From the NCBI RefSeq assembly GCF_018143015.1, contig NC_054743.1:42550922-42614921 (forward strand): a stretch of DNA of 64,000 nucleotides, written 5' to 3'. The notes under the pieces are model-generated. The model searched no databases and had not been told where the DNA came from. It saw only the letters and a list, made by a program, of their open reading frames with translations. Numbering within the stretch: the stretch's first letter is position 1; the number at the start of each line of letters is the position of its first letter. This DNA is from Lytechinus variegatus (lineage: Eukaryota; Echinodermata; Echinoidea; Temnopleuroida; Toxopneustidae). Positions 1 to 12,913 of the stretch are shown one piece after another. The position numbers and the translations under genes were made by a program.

Positions 1-150
1 ACAAATATATTTTTTATTGTAATTAAAATATATATCAATTAATAACATGTTAGTTCTCTGTGTAGAGATAGTGGATAATTGCAATTGAATGAATTATGTA
101 TATTTCTCATCCGAAAAATCTCTCACATGGATTTTACTTTGATCTTCAAG

Positions 151-426
151 ACGAAACATGTACTCTTGGATGGGAAAGCATAGGACCAGGTTGTTACAGG
201 CTTCCACCGTCTCTTCTAAATAACTATGCCTCTGCAATTACGATATGTAACTCGATAGGAGGTCATCTATTCGTTCCGAATAGCTACGACGAGATTACAG
301 TTGCCGGTTCCTCTTACGTGCGACAATGGCAGAAGTCGGGGTCCGAATTTAATACCTGGATTGGGTGCAAATACGAGAAAGAAGATGAATCATTCGTTTG
401 TACAGATGGATCGCGGCTGAACACCG
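151..426 (+). CDS. Lectin-like gene exon: N-terminal two thirds of the C-type lectin-like domain
   Basis: The acceptor is ...gatcttcaag before 151 and the donor is gtgagt at 427. The exon is phase 1 at both ends (276 nt). It carries the CYRL, GGHL and WIGCKY landmarks. Confidence 0.75.
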
Positions 427-3400
427 GTGAGTATCAACAATGATGATCAAGACCAAGAATAGAGGCATATGGAGTTTTTGTTCAGCAACCAACGGAGAAT
501 TCAAGAAAAAATATTGCAAAGCCTTTCATGACAAAAAATACACAAAAAAGATGACTAACGAAAACTGTGGTAAATCAAAACAGCAGTGTATTGGAAAACG
601 AATTATTTGCATTTTTTTGGGTGGGTTCCGAAAGTTTGGACGAAACTGTTTTTCCGGCTGGCGAATTTTCGACAAAACGTCCCGAGTTGTTTATTGTGAT
701 TTGCCTTGCATTTTCAATACTTTCACGGCTATCTTGAATCCTTCTTCATTGCAGTTGCGAGAACACCCATTGATCCACCCCCCAAAAAAAGACAATGCAG
801 CAAAGGGTAAGGGAAAGGAGGGGGAATGTGACAGGATTAGAAAAGAAAGTAAATAGGAAACGTGAAGGATTTAGCTAAACTATGAGTAGTTATTGGAAGG
901 GTGAGTGGGTATGTAATAAATTTTTCTAAAAAAAAATGAATAAGAGCAGAAGTTTTTTATTGTGATTTGCCTTGCATTTTCAATAATTTCACGGCTATCT
1001 TGAATCCTTCTTCATAGCAGTTGCGAGAACACCCATTGATCCACCCCCAAAAAATAAAAGAAGAAATTAAAGAAAATGCAGCAGAGGGTAAAAGAAAAGA
1101 GAGGGGAAATGTGACAGGATTAGAAAAGAAAGTAAATAGGAAACGTGAAGGATTTAGCTAAACTATGAGTAGTTATTGGAAGGGTGAGTGGGTATGTAGT
1201 AAACTTTTCTAAAAAAAAATGAATAAGAGCAGAAGTTTTTTATTGTGATTTGCCTTGCATTTTCAATAATTTCACGGCTATCTTGAATCCTTCTTCATAG
1301 CAGTTGCGAGAACACCCATTGATCCACCCCCAAAAAATAAAAGAAGAAATTAAAGAAAATGCAGCAGAGGGTAAAAGAAAAGAGAGGGGAAATGTGACAG
1401 GATTAGAAAAGAAAGTAAATAGGAAACGTGAAGAATTTATCTAAACTATGAATAGTTATTGAAAGAGTGAGAGGGTTTTTAGTAAGCTTTTCAAAAAAAT
1501 TGAATAAGAGCAGAAATAAAATGTTCCCAGCAGGGGTGATGTCCAATGTTATTCACCAAGGGGAGGGAGCTATAGTTACACAACGATTTTTTTTTCAGGT
1601 CAGATTATCATAAATTTCAGACTTTTTTCTAGCGAGTGGCAAGACTATTAAAGGCGAGTGACCAGACCCACTGTAAACATTCTGGCCACTCGCCATACTG
1701 TTTTTAGTTAGTTTCCGTAACTTTTTTCAAGCGAGTCCGGCTACTCGGTAAAAAAGTTTGACAATTTGACTGAGTCATGTTACCCCTTAGTAAATCATTT
1801 GACTTTACAAGACCACGTTTCGGGTCAGTGCAGTATCAATTTCAGATTCGGCGTCACACTTGCATTAAGTGTGTATACATAAACACTTAGTTCATGATAA
1901 AATATCCTCAGAATATTTGATTTTCAGTTCTAAATACATGAAATATAAAGCAACCTGTGCTTGAGCTTCTCCCACTCGCAGCATTTTAGACCTTTTGAAG
2001 TAATTCATATATTTTGTAACAATAAGGTTTAAGATCGGTGAACTTATATAAAGCTTTAATCATTGCTAGGACTGCCTCCATGAAGGCCTAAATAACATCG
2101 GCTTTTAGCGGCCGATCGGGGAAAATGTGTACGGTAGTATTTATCTATCGACGAAAGCTTGACACTCCCCTGGAGATACCCCTACCCCACCCTCCTAACT
2201 TTCCATCTGTGGTAACTGTCGGATAAAATATCCGAGAACTCGTTTCATGAAATGCTCCACAAGTAGTCAGTAGAAACACAACATAACCGTAAAATTGGGT
2301 ATGTGTGCTTTTTTTTTGCTCAAAGGGATAGCGTCTACTCCGAATTCGGAATGGTGTCATCTGGGCGCCCTTGATCATTTCTTGTTTTATATTGACGTCA
2401 TAAGCCATACATTAATAATAATCATGATAACTAACATATAAAAATAATACAAAATATTTTGTAGACAAATTATAATACCTAGTTTGGATAGAAGAAAAGT
2501 ATCTGTGGAAATGGGGGATTCACTAAAAAGCATAGCTTGTATCATGGACCTAATAGGTCCATGCTTGTATAATGTGAACCCCCTTAAGGAAGAGAAAAGA
2601 GGAGAGAGCGAGAAAGAGAGAGAGACGCAATGGTTGGTATTTGCATAAGGAGATTTACTAAATAGATTAAAAAGAACAGGATAACTCACAGAACAAGACA
2701 AAACGAAAACATAATATAATAAAATGAAAGAAACAAAACAGGACGACAAAAGGAGAAATAAACGTAAAATAGAATCAGGAAAAATTACGACCGAAAAGAG
2801 AGGATAAAACAAAATGATAAAGACTAAAAAAAAACTTGAAGTCTGAGAGGAGATGATAACGAGCGGGAAATAGTAATGAGGACCTCGGTAGGATTTAAGT
2901 AAGAAGTTTTTCAGTTTTCTTTTAAAAGAACGTATGGAAGGGCTGTTTTTTATGTTGTTGTCGAGGGAGTTCCAAAATCTAGGGCCATCGAACATAAATG
3001 TACTCTTTGCCAATAAAGTTCTATAACGGGGTAAATGAAATTCGTTAGATTGTCTAGTAGGGTAATTATGAAAAGACCGATTAAGAGGAAACATAGAATC
3101 AAATACACGTGGAAGTGTGTTTGTGTCAAATTCAAACATAAATTGTCCTAAATGAAATAAATATAGGTCGCTTATCTTCAGCAATTTGCTATAAAAAATA
3201 GTGGGTCAGTGTGTGAACGAAAAGCTGAATTATGAATAACACGAAGGGACTTCTTTTGCAGTAATAACAGACTATCTAAAATGGTTTGATGGGTGCTGCC
3301 CCAGGCAAGTATCCCATAATTCAAGTAAGGCAAATCAGGGAAGATTATACCATTGAAAGTGATGACGACGAAAAATGATATTTCAGTTGATTGATAATGC

Positions 3401-5954
3401 CAATATTTCGCGAAAAAATCTTACATATTCAATCTGTGTGGTATTTCCAGGAAAGCTTATTATCAACGGTATCACCGAGAAATTTAATGAATATGACACT
3501 TTCTAAATTAGTGTCATCTAAAACAATGTCCATGGGAAGTGTATCAATGGAATTTCTAAATAGCATATATTTAGTTTTAAGTAAATTAAGAGACAATTTG
3601 TTGGATCTTATCCATTGTGTGACTTTTAAAAGTTCATTATTAACAGTATTTACTAAGGTATATGGATTTTTATGGGAATAAAATTTATTAGAATCGTCTG
3701 CAAAAAAGAATGGCGAAAGGATATCAGATGATTTACAAAAGTCATTGATATAAATGACAAATAATAAAGGGCCTAACAGACTGCCTTGCGGGACTCCACA
3801 ATTAATCTATTGCATGTTGGATGCATGACCATTCAAAGATACAAGTTGACGTCTGTCGGACAAGTAGCTTCTGAACCACTCCAAGGCCTTCCCGCGCACA
3901 CCATGATGAGAAAGTCTATGTAAAAAGATATCATAACATGCTGCCGGGACTGAAGAGGGAAAAAAATCTTTGAAAAAAAAAAAGTAGAGGAATTTCCTAC
4001 CAAACTGATATTTCATAATCTTGAATTTGATACGAAACATGGCATGTTTATTTCTGTAAAATAGAAAAATCATGAATAACAAGAATGTATAAAATGCGCG
4101 TGTCTTATGGCGTAAATAGAAAAAAAATGCCAATGGGTGCCCAGATGGCATCCTTATGACTTTTTTAGAGATACCCTGTACTATCACTTTGAGCAATACA
4201 AATACATACAGAACCAACTTGACGGTGATTAGTCAGACTTTACGATCATTCAAATAATGTAATGTACTGATGACTGATTAGCGATGAACGTTTGAAATTA
4301 GTGGAGGTAATTTTTTTGCACCTATTCCTGGCATTTTGGCACCCCAACTGATAAACTACAACTGAATTCTTAGCAAATAAGTATTTTGTCTTCAATTATT
4401 TGCGTATGTGATATTACTGGGCTTTATCCTTGTTTGATCATATCCTGACAGACTTGTGGTATGATAACGTAAGAGTCGCGGAACCCGAAGAAAAACAGAT
4501 ATGTGCAACCCAGAATGTAATGAATAGGTTGATGGTGGTGACGTGTGAAGATGACAATTTGCTGACAATTTGCGAAGGTAAAATTATAATTATTACTCAT
4601 TCGATTACTATCATTTAGTTTGATTGTTATCATTCAGTGTAATGGTCATCATTTGGTTCAAATGGCCCTTTACATTTGAATTGTCATTATTACTGATTTC
4701 AAATCTATTCAATATTCATTGTCGTAGTTTATTCAAATGGTTATCGTTTATTCTAATTGAACATTCTCAGTACACTATTAGAAAAAATAAAATGTTATAT
4801 AAATATAAGAATTTACAGAAAAGGTAACCAAATAATTGTGTAAATTGTTACATGTACATGTATAGTATGACAGAATTTTAAAAACAACTATTTTACAGAA
4901 CAGGCCTGTTTTTAAAAAGGGAAGAAAAGAATCAGTAACAATTACAATAAATTTTTAAGGTTACATACACCAAATACGAAAATTATTTAATATTACACAA
5001 ATCAATAAGATATTACACTGTACAGTAAGATTGCAGGTGTTCTCTGGACTCTGTTGCATTAATTTTAAGAGTGTATGAATACCATCATTCATATCGTTAG
5101 TCATCTTTTTGTTTAGGTATCATTTTGGCTAATTGCATTAGATATTTCATTTTCACCATTAGGATCGAATGCATTTAGTAGGGCATCATTTCACAGCTAT
5201 CGCTCATTTTGATTGCCGTCATCAATTGTATAGTCCTTAATTTCATTTACATTGCCACCTGTGCTAACGAATCACAGCAGGACAGAAAAATATAAAAAAG
5301 CTTGTTTTTTTTATAACTAGCACGATACAAAAATAATTCCCACATAATATAAACATTAAGACTTGCGCAACTATGACGAAAGAGAATAGAAAAAGCAGCG
5401 GGAGTGCAGCTGCAGCCCCCCGAAAAACCTACATTTGTACCCATTTTTAAGCACAAGAACTGTTCACAAATTTCTTACATTTCACTTTACAGAAATGTAA
5501 AAGCGCCCAGATGAAAAACTCAGTCCCTCCGCTCCCTTGATTGTCAAGTTAAAAAAGAATGTCCTTACTTTGGTAAAAAGTGTATAAAAGATAAAAATAA
5601 AAAAAATGAAATAAAAATCTTCGTTTGCCCATGATGAAGGTAATATCATTAATAATGTAAGATCATTTTGTATAGGGTAAAAAAAAGGTTTGTAGGAATG
5701 CACTTGTGTTGTCGAATTCCGAGCCATTTCTGCAAATATTTCAAGTATTTGTTTTTAATAAATTTCTTGCAGCGGGAACTTTCCCCCGTCTTAAACAACA
5801 CAGAGTTGATTTCACACCAAGCATCTTTGCTCCAGATCCAGATCGCAAGAGACGTACTCTGATAAGTTACTGTCGCGAGGATCACGTGATTAAGCTAGCA
5901 CCAATGGGAGGCAAGCAACGTCATGCCTTAGTTTGCAAATATAAATGTTATTAG
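151..5954 (+). CDS. C-type lectin-like domain protein, 3' part of gene (3 exons, 5' end missing)
   Basis: Exons 151-426, 4452-4577 and 5773-5954 join in one frame through phase-1 introns and end at TAG 5952-5954. The first two exons form a C-type lectin-like domain. Visible landmarks are an early Cys pair typical of long-form domains (CTLGW, GPGCYR), the hydrophobic core GGHLFVP, the WIG motif, the ESFVC turn, and a closing VVTC...LLTICE. The Ca2+/sugar motifs EPN or QPD and WND are not seen (the region reads AEPEEKQ and NRLMVV), so calcium-dependent sugar binding is doubtful. The last exon encodes a basic tail, about 60 residues, with three cysteines and the end CKYKCY. No signal peptide or membrane segment is visible; the start must lie upstream of the window. 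AATAAA at 6314-6319 is a possible polyadenylation signal. The fold is confident; the ligand is unknown. Confidence 0.75.
691..1515. repeat. Tandem repeat, about 2.9 copies of a 266-283 bp unit
   Basis: The sequence beginning ttattgtgatttgccttgca recurs at 691, 957 and 1240, with the rest of each unit closely conserved (for example ggaaacgtgaaggatttagc). The third copy is more diverged and ends near 1515. It lies in the first visible intron of the lectin-like gene. Confidence 0.9.
1516..2150. other. Intron sequence with no recognised feature
   Basis: AT-rich sequence. I see no exon with domain content and no clear repeat. Confidence 0.5.
2210..2262. repeat. Fragment of a TGTCGGATAAA-type MITE family
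   Basis: The core ggtaactgtcggataaa followed by cgtttcatgaaatgctcc matches the fuller copies near 13.4, 48.2 and 63.0 kb. Confidence 0.6.
2410..4010 (-). mobile_element. Degenerate non-LTR (CR1/L2/Jockey-like) retrotransposon, 3' part
   Basis: Reading the minus strand from about 4010 down gives reverse transcriptase pieces in order: an upstream segment with WFRSYLSDRRQ (3807-3950), GVPQGSLLGPLLF with INDF, then FADDS at the catalytic position, then a segment with SWKYHTD. It ends with the family's C-terminal region, including YPTRQSNEF, GPRFWNSLDN and FKRKLKNFLL (about 2850-3135). Frameshifts and stops interrupt it, and the 5' part is absent. A hairpin (catggacctattaggtccatg, about 2548-2568) and an attattattaat tail near 2410 fit the 3' end of such elements. 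It is inactive. It sits in an intron of the lectin-like gene on the opposite strand. Confidence 0.85.
4452..4577 (+). CDS. Lectin-like gene exon: C-terminal third of the C-type lectin-like domain
   Basis: The acceptor is cctgacag and the donor gtaaaa (126 nt, phase 1 to 1). It supplies the last domain cysteines (KQIC, VVTC, TICE) missing from the previous exon, which is the main reason for joining them across a 4 kb intron. Confidence 0.7.
5773..5954 (+). CDS. Lectin-like gene terminal exon (basic, Cys-containing tail)
   Basis: The acceptor tttcttgcag precedes 5773, and phase 1 matches the previous exon. The frame runs to TAG at 5952. The tail is rich in Arg/Lys and ends CKYKCY. The segment HALVCKY resembles the end of a second lectin-like domain, so it could be a partial domain instead of a simple tail. 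Confidence 0.55.
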
Positions 5955-6313
5955 AAGAGAAAAGGGTGCTCTGCAATGACAACAGACCTTTTATTACATT
6001 TTTGACGAATACCTATAGGGCACCTCCTACTTCTCTTTTTTTATCGTTAAACCATAAAAGTAAATGTACAGGCTAGATAAACAGCCAAAAGAAGAGTATC
6101 ATCTTTATTATCAGCCATGGTCATATTGGCAGTGTTGTTTCTGTGTTTATATTTCGTAAATATTTCTGTCATTTTTGCAAGAAAATTTTATTCGTGTTTC
6201 ATTTTTTATCACAATTTCTTCTGCGTTTAATATGAGCCTTAGAGTTGACATGATTGAAGCAATTCATGAGCTATGTTTGAGGATCGGTAAAGTGAATCCG
6301 ACTTTTTCATTCA

Positions 6314-6319
6314 AATAAA
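6314..6319 (+). terminator. Candidate polyadenylation signal AATAAA of the lectin-like gene
   Basis: This is a canonical hexamer about 360 bp after the stop codon of the lectin-like gene. There is no cleavage-site evidence. Confidence 0.35.
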
Positions 6320-6905
6320 AGTTTTCTTCTATTTTGACAAAATACCATTTCTTAAATATCATCCACACACAATCATTTATCATCAATAAGTATAAATATA
6401 TTTGACTTTCTATTAATTAAAAAAATGTATACTAATATGTATTCTTATATCCCTTAATTATGTACATGTATGTATTTTTCGAATTTTAGGATATTCAATA
6501 CCCTATATCGGTTGTTATATGACCTACTTTGAAGGGGAAGTTCACCCTAAATAAAATTAGCTGTAGAAATATACACAACAAAAAAAGTAAGCCCCTTAAA
6601 TCAAATTGCTGTAACTTTAGAACGAAATTATCTTGAGATATGATATTTCGTTGGTGGTTTTTTATACCCATTAAGCAACTCCTGGGGAAAAACGAAACTG
6701 ATCGATTGAGTCATGCTTGAGCAATTAAAAATGATCATTTTTGAAAGTCACAAGAGTCGTTTTTCAGATTGCGAAAATACAAAGTTCGGCAAAAGTTGTT
6801 TTAAGTGAATTTTATGGTGTTATGTTGTTTTACTATCCATCATTTAGCCACTCCACACATAATTTTGATATTGTATGTTCATGGTTGAGTGAGCACAATT
6901 AATTT

Positions 6906-7078
6906 CAGGGGCCGCGGACACGGGGGGGGGGGCTTCAGGTCCCCTCTTTTTAAAAGCATTTACAAAAAAGTAAAAATGATCATAGGATTGTGATTTTTTG
7001 CACGGTCAGCCTCCCCACCCACTTTTGGCTCAGCCCCCCACCCCCGCCCCCACGTTGAAAATTGTTCCGCGGCCCCTG
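6906..7078. mobile_element. Short TIR element (caggggccgcgga family), copy 1
   Basis: It starts caggggccgcgga and ends with the reverse complement tccgcggcccctg. The interior has G and C tracts and no coding capacity. A second copy lies at 51660-51802. Confidence 0.75.
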
Positions 7079-7745
7079 TATAGTGACGTATCATCATAGG
7101 GGTTTATGGTAGTATCCTCTATAACTTGTTAGATCATGTTAAGAATTGAAAATGTTGGTGGCTCCCCAGATTATTGGCCCCTCCCCTATTTTAAAATTCT
7201 GGATCCACCACTGATTCATCCATAAATTCAACTGATCCCGAGAAATTGTTAGGGAAAGAATATATCCATGCAGTATAAAGAGTATTCATTCCCAAGTTTT
7301 CGAATGTGCTCGCTCAACCATGAAAATGTAAAAAAAGTTCGGAAAGTGTGTGGTGATATAACTGATGGATGATAAAAACAACAGCAATTAAAGTCACATT
7401 TGAAACCGAATTTGCCCCCAATATTCACTTTATTAACCTTTAAATGAGTCTGTGGCATTGAAAATACAATTTTTTCCACTTTGATGCGTGCTCACTCATC
7501 CATGAATGAACAAATCGATTTCATTTTTGCACAGAATTCTGCCCATAGGTTGATAAACATTACTGCCAAACGACATTGCTAAAGACAGCCTTGCAAAAAA
7601 GTTCCACCATATTGAATAAGGGGTTACGTATGCTTAAACATATGCACCCATAATGTACACAAGTTTATGGGAGAGGAAGTCAAAATTAAAACTTAATATG
7701 TGAAATGAGGGTTTGTTTCATCATGGAGTTACCACTCTGGTGCAT
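7079..7745. other. Intergenic DNA, nothing recognised
   Basis: No exon or repeat was recognised here. The open frames present have no domain content. Confidence 0.4.
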
Positions 7746-7960
7746 GCACAGAGCGAAAAGCGTGTTCTGATTTTGTTTTTGATACATAAAAACACAAATA
7801 CAAAATAAGAAATTATAAAGAGCCCAAAAGCGTTTCTGATTTCAATATTCTGTTTTTGATCAACAAAAACGAAATCACAGCACGTTTTTTCTCGCTGTGA
7901 TTTCGTTTTTCTGTTTTCAAAGACCGAACCACGATGCTGATTTCAGTTTTCGCTCTGCGC
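7746..7960. mobile_element. MITE with TIR gcacagagcgaaaa
   Basis: The left end gcacagagcgaaaagcg is mirrored by ...ttttcgctctgcgc at the right end. The interior is a run of diverged gatttcgtttttctg-like inverted subrepeats. Confidence 0.6.
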
Positions 7961-8000
7961 TGATCGGAAAGGAAAAACTAATTATCCATTAGTAACGCTC

Positions 8001-8750
8001 CTGGGGTGGTATTCTGGAACTCTGTCATAACTTTTGTCATAAATTTTGTCATTTCTCTCCGAGATGTGACACCGCTATGATTGTCACAAATCGGTATTCT
8101 GAACATTGTCTTTTCCCTGTCATATCTCTCAAAGTTCCCACCCATCTTTTCGGAAGCAAACCAATCAAAATCATCGTTAGTTCCCAGTTGGAGCCCTTCT
8201 AGCCAATAGGAAAGCCCCGTGGCAGGTATCCCCAAAACAGTTGCTGGCATCGCGCAACTACGCGTATATTGATGTGCTTAATTACAAAGAGAGACAGGGA
8301 GCTGTGAAGGATTTTAGAGAAGTAGAAAAGTAAGGAAAACAGAGAAAAAAGGAGGAATAAATATGTAGGGCCTAACTAATTGTAGCATGAAAAAATAATT
8401 TTGAAAATTGTCATGGAAGATGAGTGAAACTTATACCACAATCTAATCTAAATAATATAATTATTTGCTTGACATTCAGTCGGCAGGGTATCGGATATTT
8501 GGTACTAAAAGATATGACAAAATTTATGACTGCTACCCCCTGTCATAACTTTTGTCATATCTTTTGCTTGTATAAAAGGATTACGCGCATTTAAAGCCGC
8601 GTATTTTTGCTGCGCGCTAAAGAGAAAAGACAAAATTTATGACAATTTTTTGTGACAAAAGTTATGACATCCACCAGAATACCGATTTTGTCATATCTCT
8701 GAGATAACATAAAATATGGAGAAAAGACAATGTTCAGAATACCGCCCCAG
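8001..8750. mobile_element. 750 bp TIR element with tgacaaaa subrepeats
   Basis: The termini ctggggtggtattctg and cagaataccgccccag are inverted. Long stretches inside each arm repeat variants of tgtcataacttttgtcat in both orientations. It has no transposase frame, so it is non-autonomous. No clear target duplication is visible. Confidence 0.75.
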
Positions 8751-8759
8751 ATTACTGAA

Positions 8760-8995
8760 CAGCCGTGGTTGCAGGACGGAATCAGACGTGGTCGTGGTCG
8801 GTACTGAACAGACGTAGTTGCGGTACAGATTCAGACGTCAGTGGTTGCAGTACGGAATTGGACGTGCATGGTTGCTGTACTGAACAGACCTGGTTGCAAT
8901 ACAGAATCAGACGTGCATGGTTGCAGTACGGAATTCAGACGTGGTTGCAGTACGGAGCAGACGTGGTTGCTGTACTGAACTGACGTGGTAACTGG
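8760..8995. repeat. Minisatellite of cagacgtggttgcagtacgg-type units
   Basis: Imperfect 15-35 bp units built from cagacgtgg, ttgcagtacgg and tgtactgaa recur about ten times. Confidence 0.75.
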
Positions 8996-9009
8996 TCTAA
9001 AGCAGACTA

Positions 9010-9212
9010 CGGAGGAAGACCATGGGTATGGTCGTGGGAACACGACTACAGAGAAACCCATACCTATGGTCGAGAAAGCTTAACTACAGGAATCTGATGC
9101 ATATGGTCGTGAGAGCTTAACTACAGGAATCTGATGCATATGGTCGTAAGAGCTTAACTACAGGAATCAGATGCATATGGTCGAGAGAGCTTAACTACAC
9201 AAGCTAGATGCA
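9010..9212. repeat. Minisatellite, ~40 bp unit (gagcttaactacaggaatc)
   Basis: About five head-to-tail copies of a unit containing atatggtcg, gagcttaactacaggaatc and agatgc. The middle copies are almost identical. It adjoins the preceding minisatellite. Confidence 0.85.
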
Positions 9213-9426
9213 TTGATGAGATGTTGGTGCTGACAACAAAGCATGTAGCCGTCAGGAGGTTTTGCCTAGTGGTGGTACTGACAGGATCGAGGCGTGTGCA
9301 AGTGTCAACTGCGGCAGTATATCTCTGCCAAACGGATCCGCGACTAAAAGTTTGAAAATCGACATGCAAAACACTCGCCGGCTGCAGGCATCCTGACAAG
9401 AGCGAGCTGCCGGCGGACCGGACCAA

Positions 9427-10900
9427 CCCTCTCCGCCGCTGATTCCGTCATAATATTATACTATTTACTAGATATTTCTTGTAAACTCGTGGCAGGTGTG
9501 ATTCATAATATAAGCATATACTCCACAAATAGGAACTCGCATTTGAAACCCCACACTGCGCTTTGTGTAAAATAGTCATTCCTAATGTTTTGGGACAGAG
9601 AAACAAAATTCTGAAAGCATTTCCTGCAGACTTGCTGTCGGACAAGACAAGTTGTATGTATGGTATTTTCCTTGATTTTGATTCCAACTTCTTCTTGGAA
9701 TGTTTCCAATAATATCACCGATAGCATTATCACTACCATTACTAACACGGCCACCACTACCACCATCAACATCATCATCATCGTAACCCATTCCCTCATC
9801 ATCAATAACAACGAAAAATAAGATCACAATGAAGAAAATATCTTCCGATACATACTAATGGTTGAAATTCCACATGACTGCATCGTAGAGGAAATCAGGA
9901 CAATCAAGATAAATACCGCCGATATTCTCTAAATGAAATCATTTTGACAGCTGGTTCAATTGTTGTTCGAAAGAAGTAAGAGTAAATTACCTGACTATAG
10001 TGAAACAAAACAGAAAAAACATTCGTATTTAAATCACGTCACCCGAAGGAAGGGATGTAGGCACGATTTAATCCACGTGAGTAAGACGTGGGGCTCCTGG
10101 AGGGAAATTACAAACTAGTCGTCATTTGCTTTGCGTTTGAGCAAAACGACTGATCTACAAATAATATTGAGGCCTTTACGAAATGAAAAGAAAGTAAGAA
10201 GAATATGAGAAAATAATGAGAAAGATACGTCTAGAACCACAATAACATGGAAAATGCTTTACCATACACCCTTACAAAAAAAGCAAAAACAAATAAAAAA
10301 TAGTAATAATACCTAGTTGGATTTGGTGTACTTCTTCCCTGAATTTCGACAAGTATTGGATTGAATTATAACAGGTATTAATGTTCCGTTTTTGTATTTG
10401 AAAAATTGTGAAACTAATTTTTGCGATTGAAATAAAACAAGTGTAATGGATTTAAATATTCAGCGTACATAGTGTCATGATGTTTATGAAACGTGCAGTT
10501 GCATAACAACCGCCTTTTCCTTTTGTATAGAATGTGTGATTTCAACTTTATTCTTTTCATCATTAATCATCCGATTAGTTCAAATAAAAAAAGAAAAAAG
10601 GAACATATAAAAGTGCATTTCCCCTGGGCATCACCTTACAAAAAGTAAAGATGACTCTGATCAACCACAATTATGGAAAGCATGCAACGACAATATCTAA
10701 ATGCGTGTTTGTTTAAATTGCTGTGCAACTTTAGTGATTACTCATACATTCATATGCGTCTTAGTAATGCAGCGCCAGCGGGCCTCCATCATGTTGAACA
10801 TTGAGCGAATTTCTGGTAGGAAAAATTATGACAGTGATGCATTTCCATATGGTTGAGGTTGATCGAATCAATCGCAAATCTTTTTAAGACGGGGCCAATG
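9427..10900. other. Intergenic DNA, nothing recognised
   Basis: A run of accaccatcaacatcatcatc-type trinucleotides lies near 9740-9790. Otherwise this is AT-rich sequence with no domain-bearing frame. Confidence 0.45.
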
Positions 10901-10929
10901 TAGTATCAGTTTGTGCGATGATACAAGCA

Positions 10930-11200
10930 GCATAATAACAATAATAATAATAATTATACTTGCTTATATAGCGCTTAATACTTACTTTGTCAGAAGTCTA
11001 AGTGCTCTACAGTATATGCAGCACAATTACCCTGGCTTTAGCAGTGCAGCTGTTACGCGCACTGCGTTTCAAGGAATAAATTTCTGCCAGGTACCCTTTT
11101 ACCTCACCTGGGTTGAGTGCAGCAAATTGTGGATCAATTTCTTGCTGAAGGAAATTACGCCTCCAAAGTTTGCAACATTAATTGAAAAAAGTCCGTCTTT
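10930..11200. repeat. Dispersed retroposon-like repeat with (aat)n end
   Basis: An ataataataataattata run is followed by cttgcttatatagcgcttaa, then aagtctaagtgctctacag, and later cctcacctgggttgagtgc. These blocks resemble dispersed repeats known from marine invertebrate genomes. That is recognition from memory and needs a repeat-library check. Confidence 0.45.
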
Positions 11201-11329
11201 CTTGTTTAAATCTCTTGTAACATACACGTCTCTACATGCACATGTCTGTCTAAAAACAGAGTTATATTTCAAACGTTTATATTACATTCTACAGAACAAA
11301 TTAATTTGTGTTATATTTTGGTGGTAGTT

Positions 11330-12900
11330 ATCATCCTCTTGTGAATCGGCCCCCCATAAAGCACGCATATACCCACACACCCATGTGAATTAATAACTGA
11401 AGACTAAATGCTCTTGTCAGTTAAACAATATGTACGTGCATACTTTGAAAATAAGTAAACTATGCAAAATAAATTCCCAATGCATTTTATTGAAACACGC
11501 TTGTGTGATATAATATTTTATTTGACTAATACAGATCCACGCTATGACATGACTATTTTGTTTCATTAGCGATAACATAACACAATATTTACTTTAATGT
11601 CACAAGCTCTATGTACCTATCTTTTAAAAAATACTTTTGGGAAAATAACCACAAGGCCACAATAAAATAAAATATGTGCAATACAAAGTTCGTACATGAA
11701 TGACGTTTTATTGCTTTTCATTAAAGCCGACGCCTAGCATATTTATCTTTATTCTGTTCGTTTTTTCAATAAATAGTCCCAAAGATTAACTATTTCGGTA
11801 ATGAACAATATCATTATTATTATTATTTATACAGGCTACCTGAAAATTGACTCGTCATTAAAAGGGAGCAATACACTTTTTCTCATTTTTTATATTTAAA
11901 TCGTTTTGTTAATGTATCTATATTATATCGTTTCGATTCATATTTCATTTTGATAATTGTCTATTGTAGTGTTACTATATCCTTTGAATATACCTCAAAT
12001 TTGGTCAACTGTATGATTGTAAATTCGAAAAATTGAAAGTGGAAAATAAAACAATTGATTTGAAAATAATTAATGATAACCCCATTCCCGAAACAGTCAT
12101 CACGATTCTAACTTCTATAACAAAAAAATAAGGTGTCCAGTGGATTTCTTTAGGCGGTTCAGGTTTTCCCTCAAACTAAGAGGGGTTGTGGACTTGTTGA
12201 ACTGTTGAAGAAATGAAATGATGCATATGCCCATGCGCGACATTGATATGAAAATTAACCCCTTTATGGAAAATCTTATCATGGGTAATTTACGGCGCAC
12301 CATACATTAGTTGTTCTTTCTTGTATCTATTTCACGAGTTATTCTTGGAAATTCAACTCAAATGTCCTTCGGGATATCCGAAAAACGAAAATACTACATG
12401 GTTTTCTATCAAAAATAGTCAAATAATCTGCAGGGAAAATATCATTTTGTTAGAACAAAGGTACTTTGAATGAAAGAAAAAATAAGCAATTCTTTTTTTT
12501 ATATTTCTGTAAAAAGTACATTACTGTTTTTAATCCGACCTCTGTTCTGAAAAAGTAGAATCGATAATATTTCATATCCAATTATCTTTACTTATGTCGT
12601 ACAAATAAGGGACAAGCATGTCTATTTCTAAGGATATTTTAAAAGCATCCCGTTGAGCATGTTGTATGATATAGTTCATATATTTTCTAATTTCCTTGCT
12701 ATCATGGGTTTTGTCCCTAAAGTAACAATTTATCGATTACTATAGAATGCTTTAGGTGCACAAAAGGGCTGGTCTGCGGTCCTCATTACTTGCCCCCGCC
12801 CTCTCTCTCTCCATTTCTTTCTGCTTATTTATATTTTTTGTTTTCTGTCAATTTGTTTTTGGCTTTTGTCAATTGTATAAAAGAGATCATTATCATATGA
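11330..12900. other. Intergenic DNA, nothing recognised
   Basis: AT-rich sequence with many stops in all frames. No repeat structure was seen. Confidence 0.45.
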
Positions 12901-12913
12901 AATTCCATTGATT

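Noticed and set aside
440-856. 138-codon open frame after the first lectin exon
   Set aside because: It lies past a good donor site, runs into the tandem repeat and has no domain content.
2387-3184. 265-codon minus-strand frame as a host gene
   Set aside because: Its recognisable part is the C-terminal region of a non-LTR reverse transcriptase; the rest is low-complexity 3' sequence.
8760-9212. CRISPR-like array
   Set aside because: Units are contiguous tandem copies without unique spacers, and the genome is eukaryotic.
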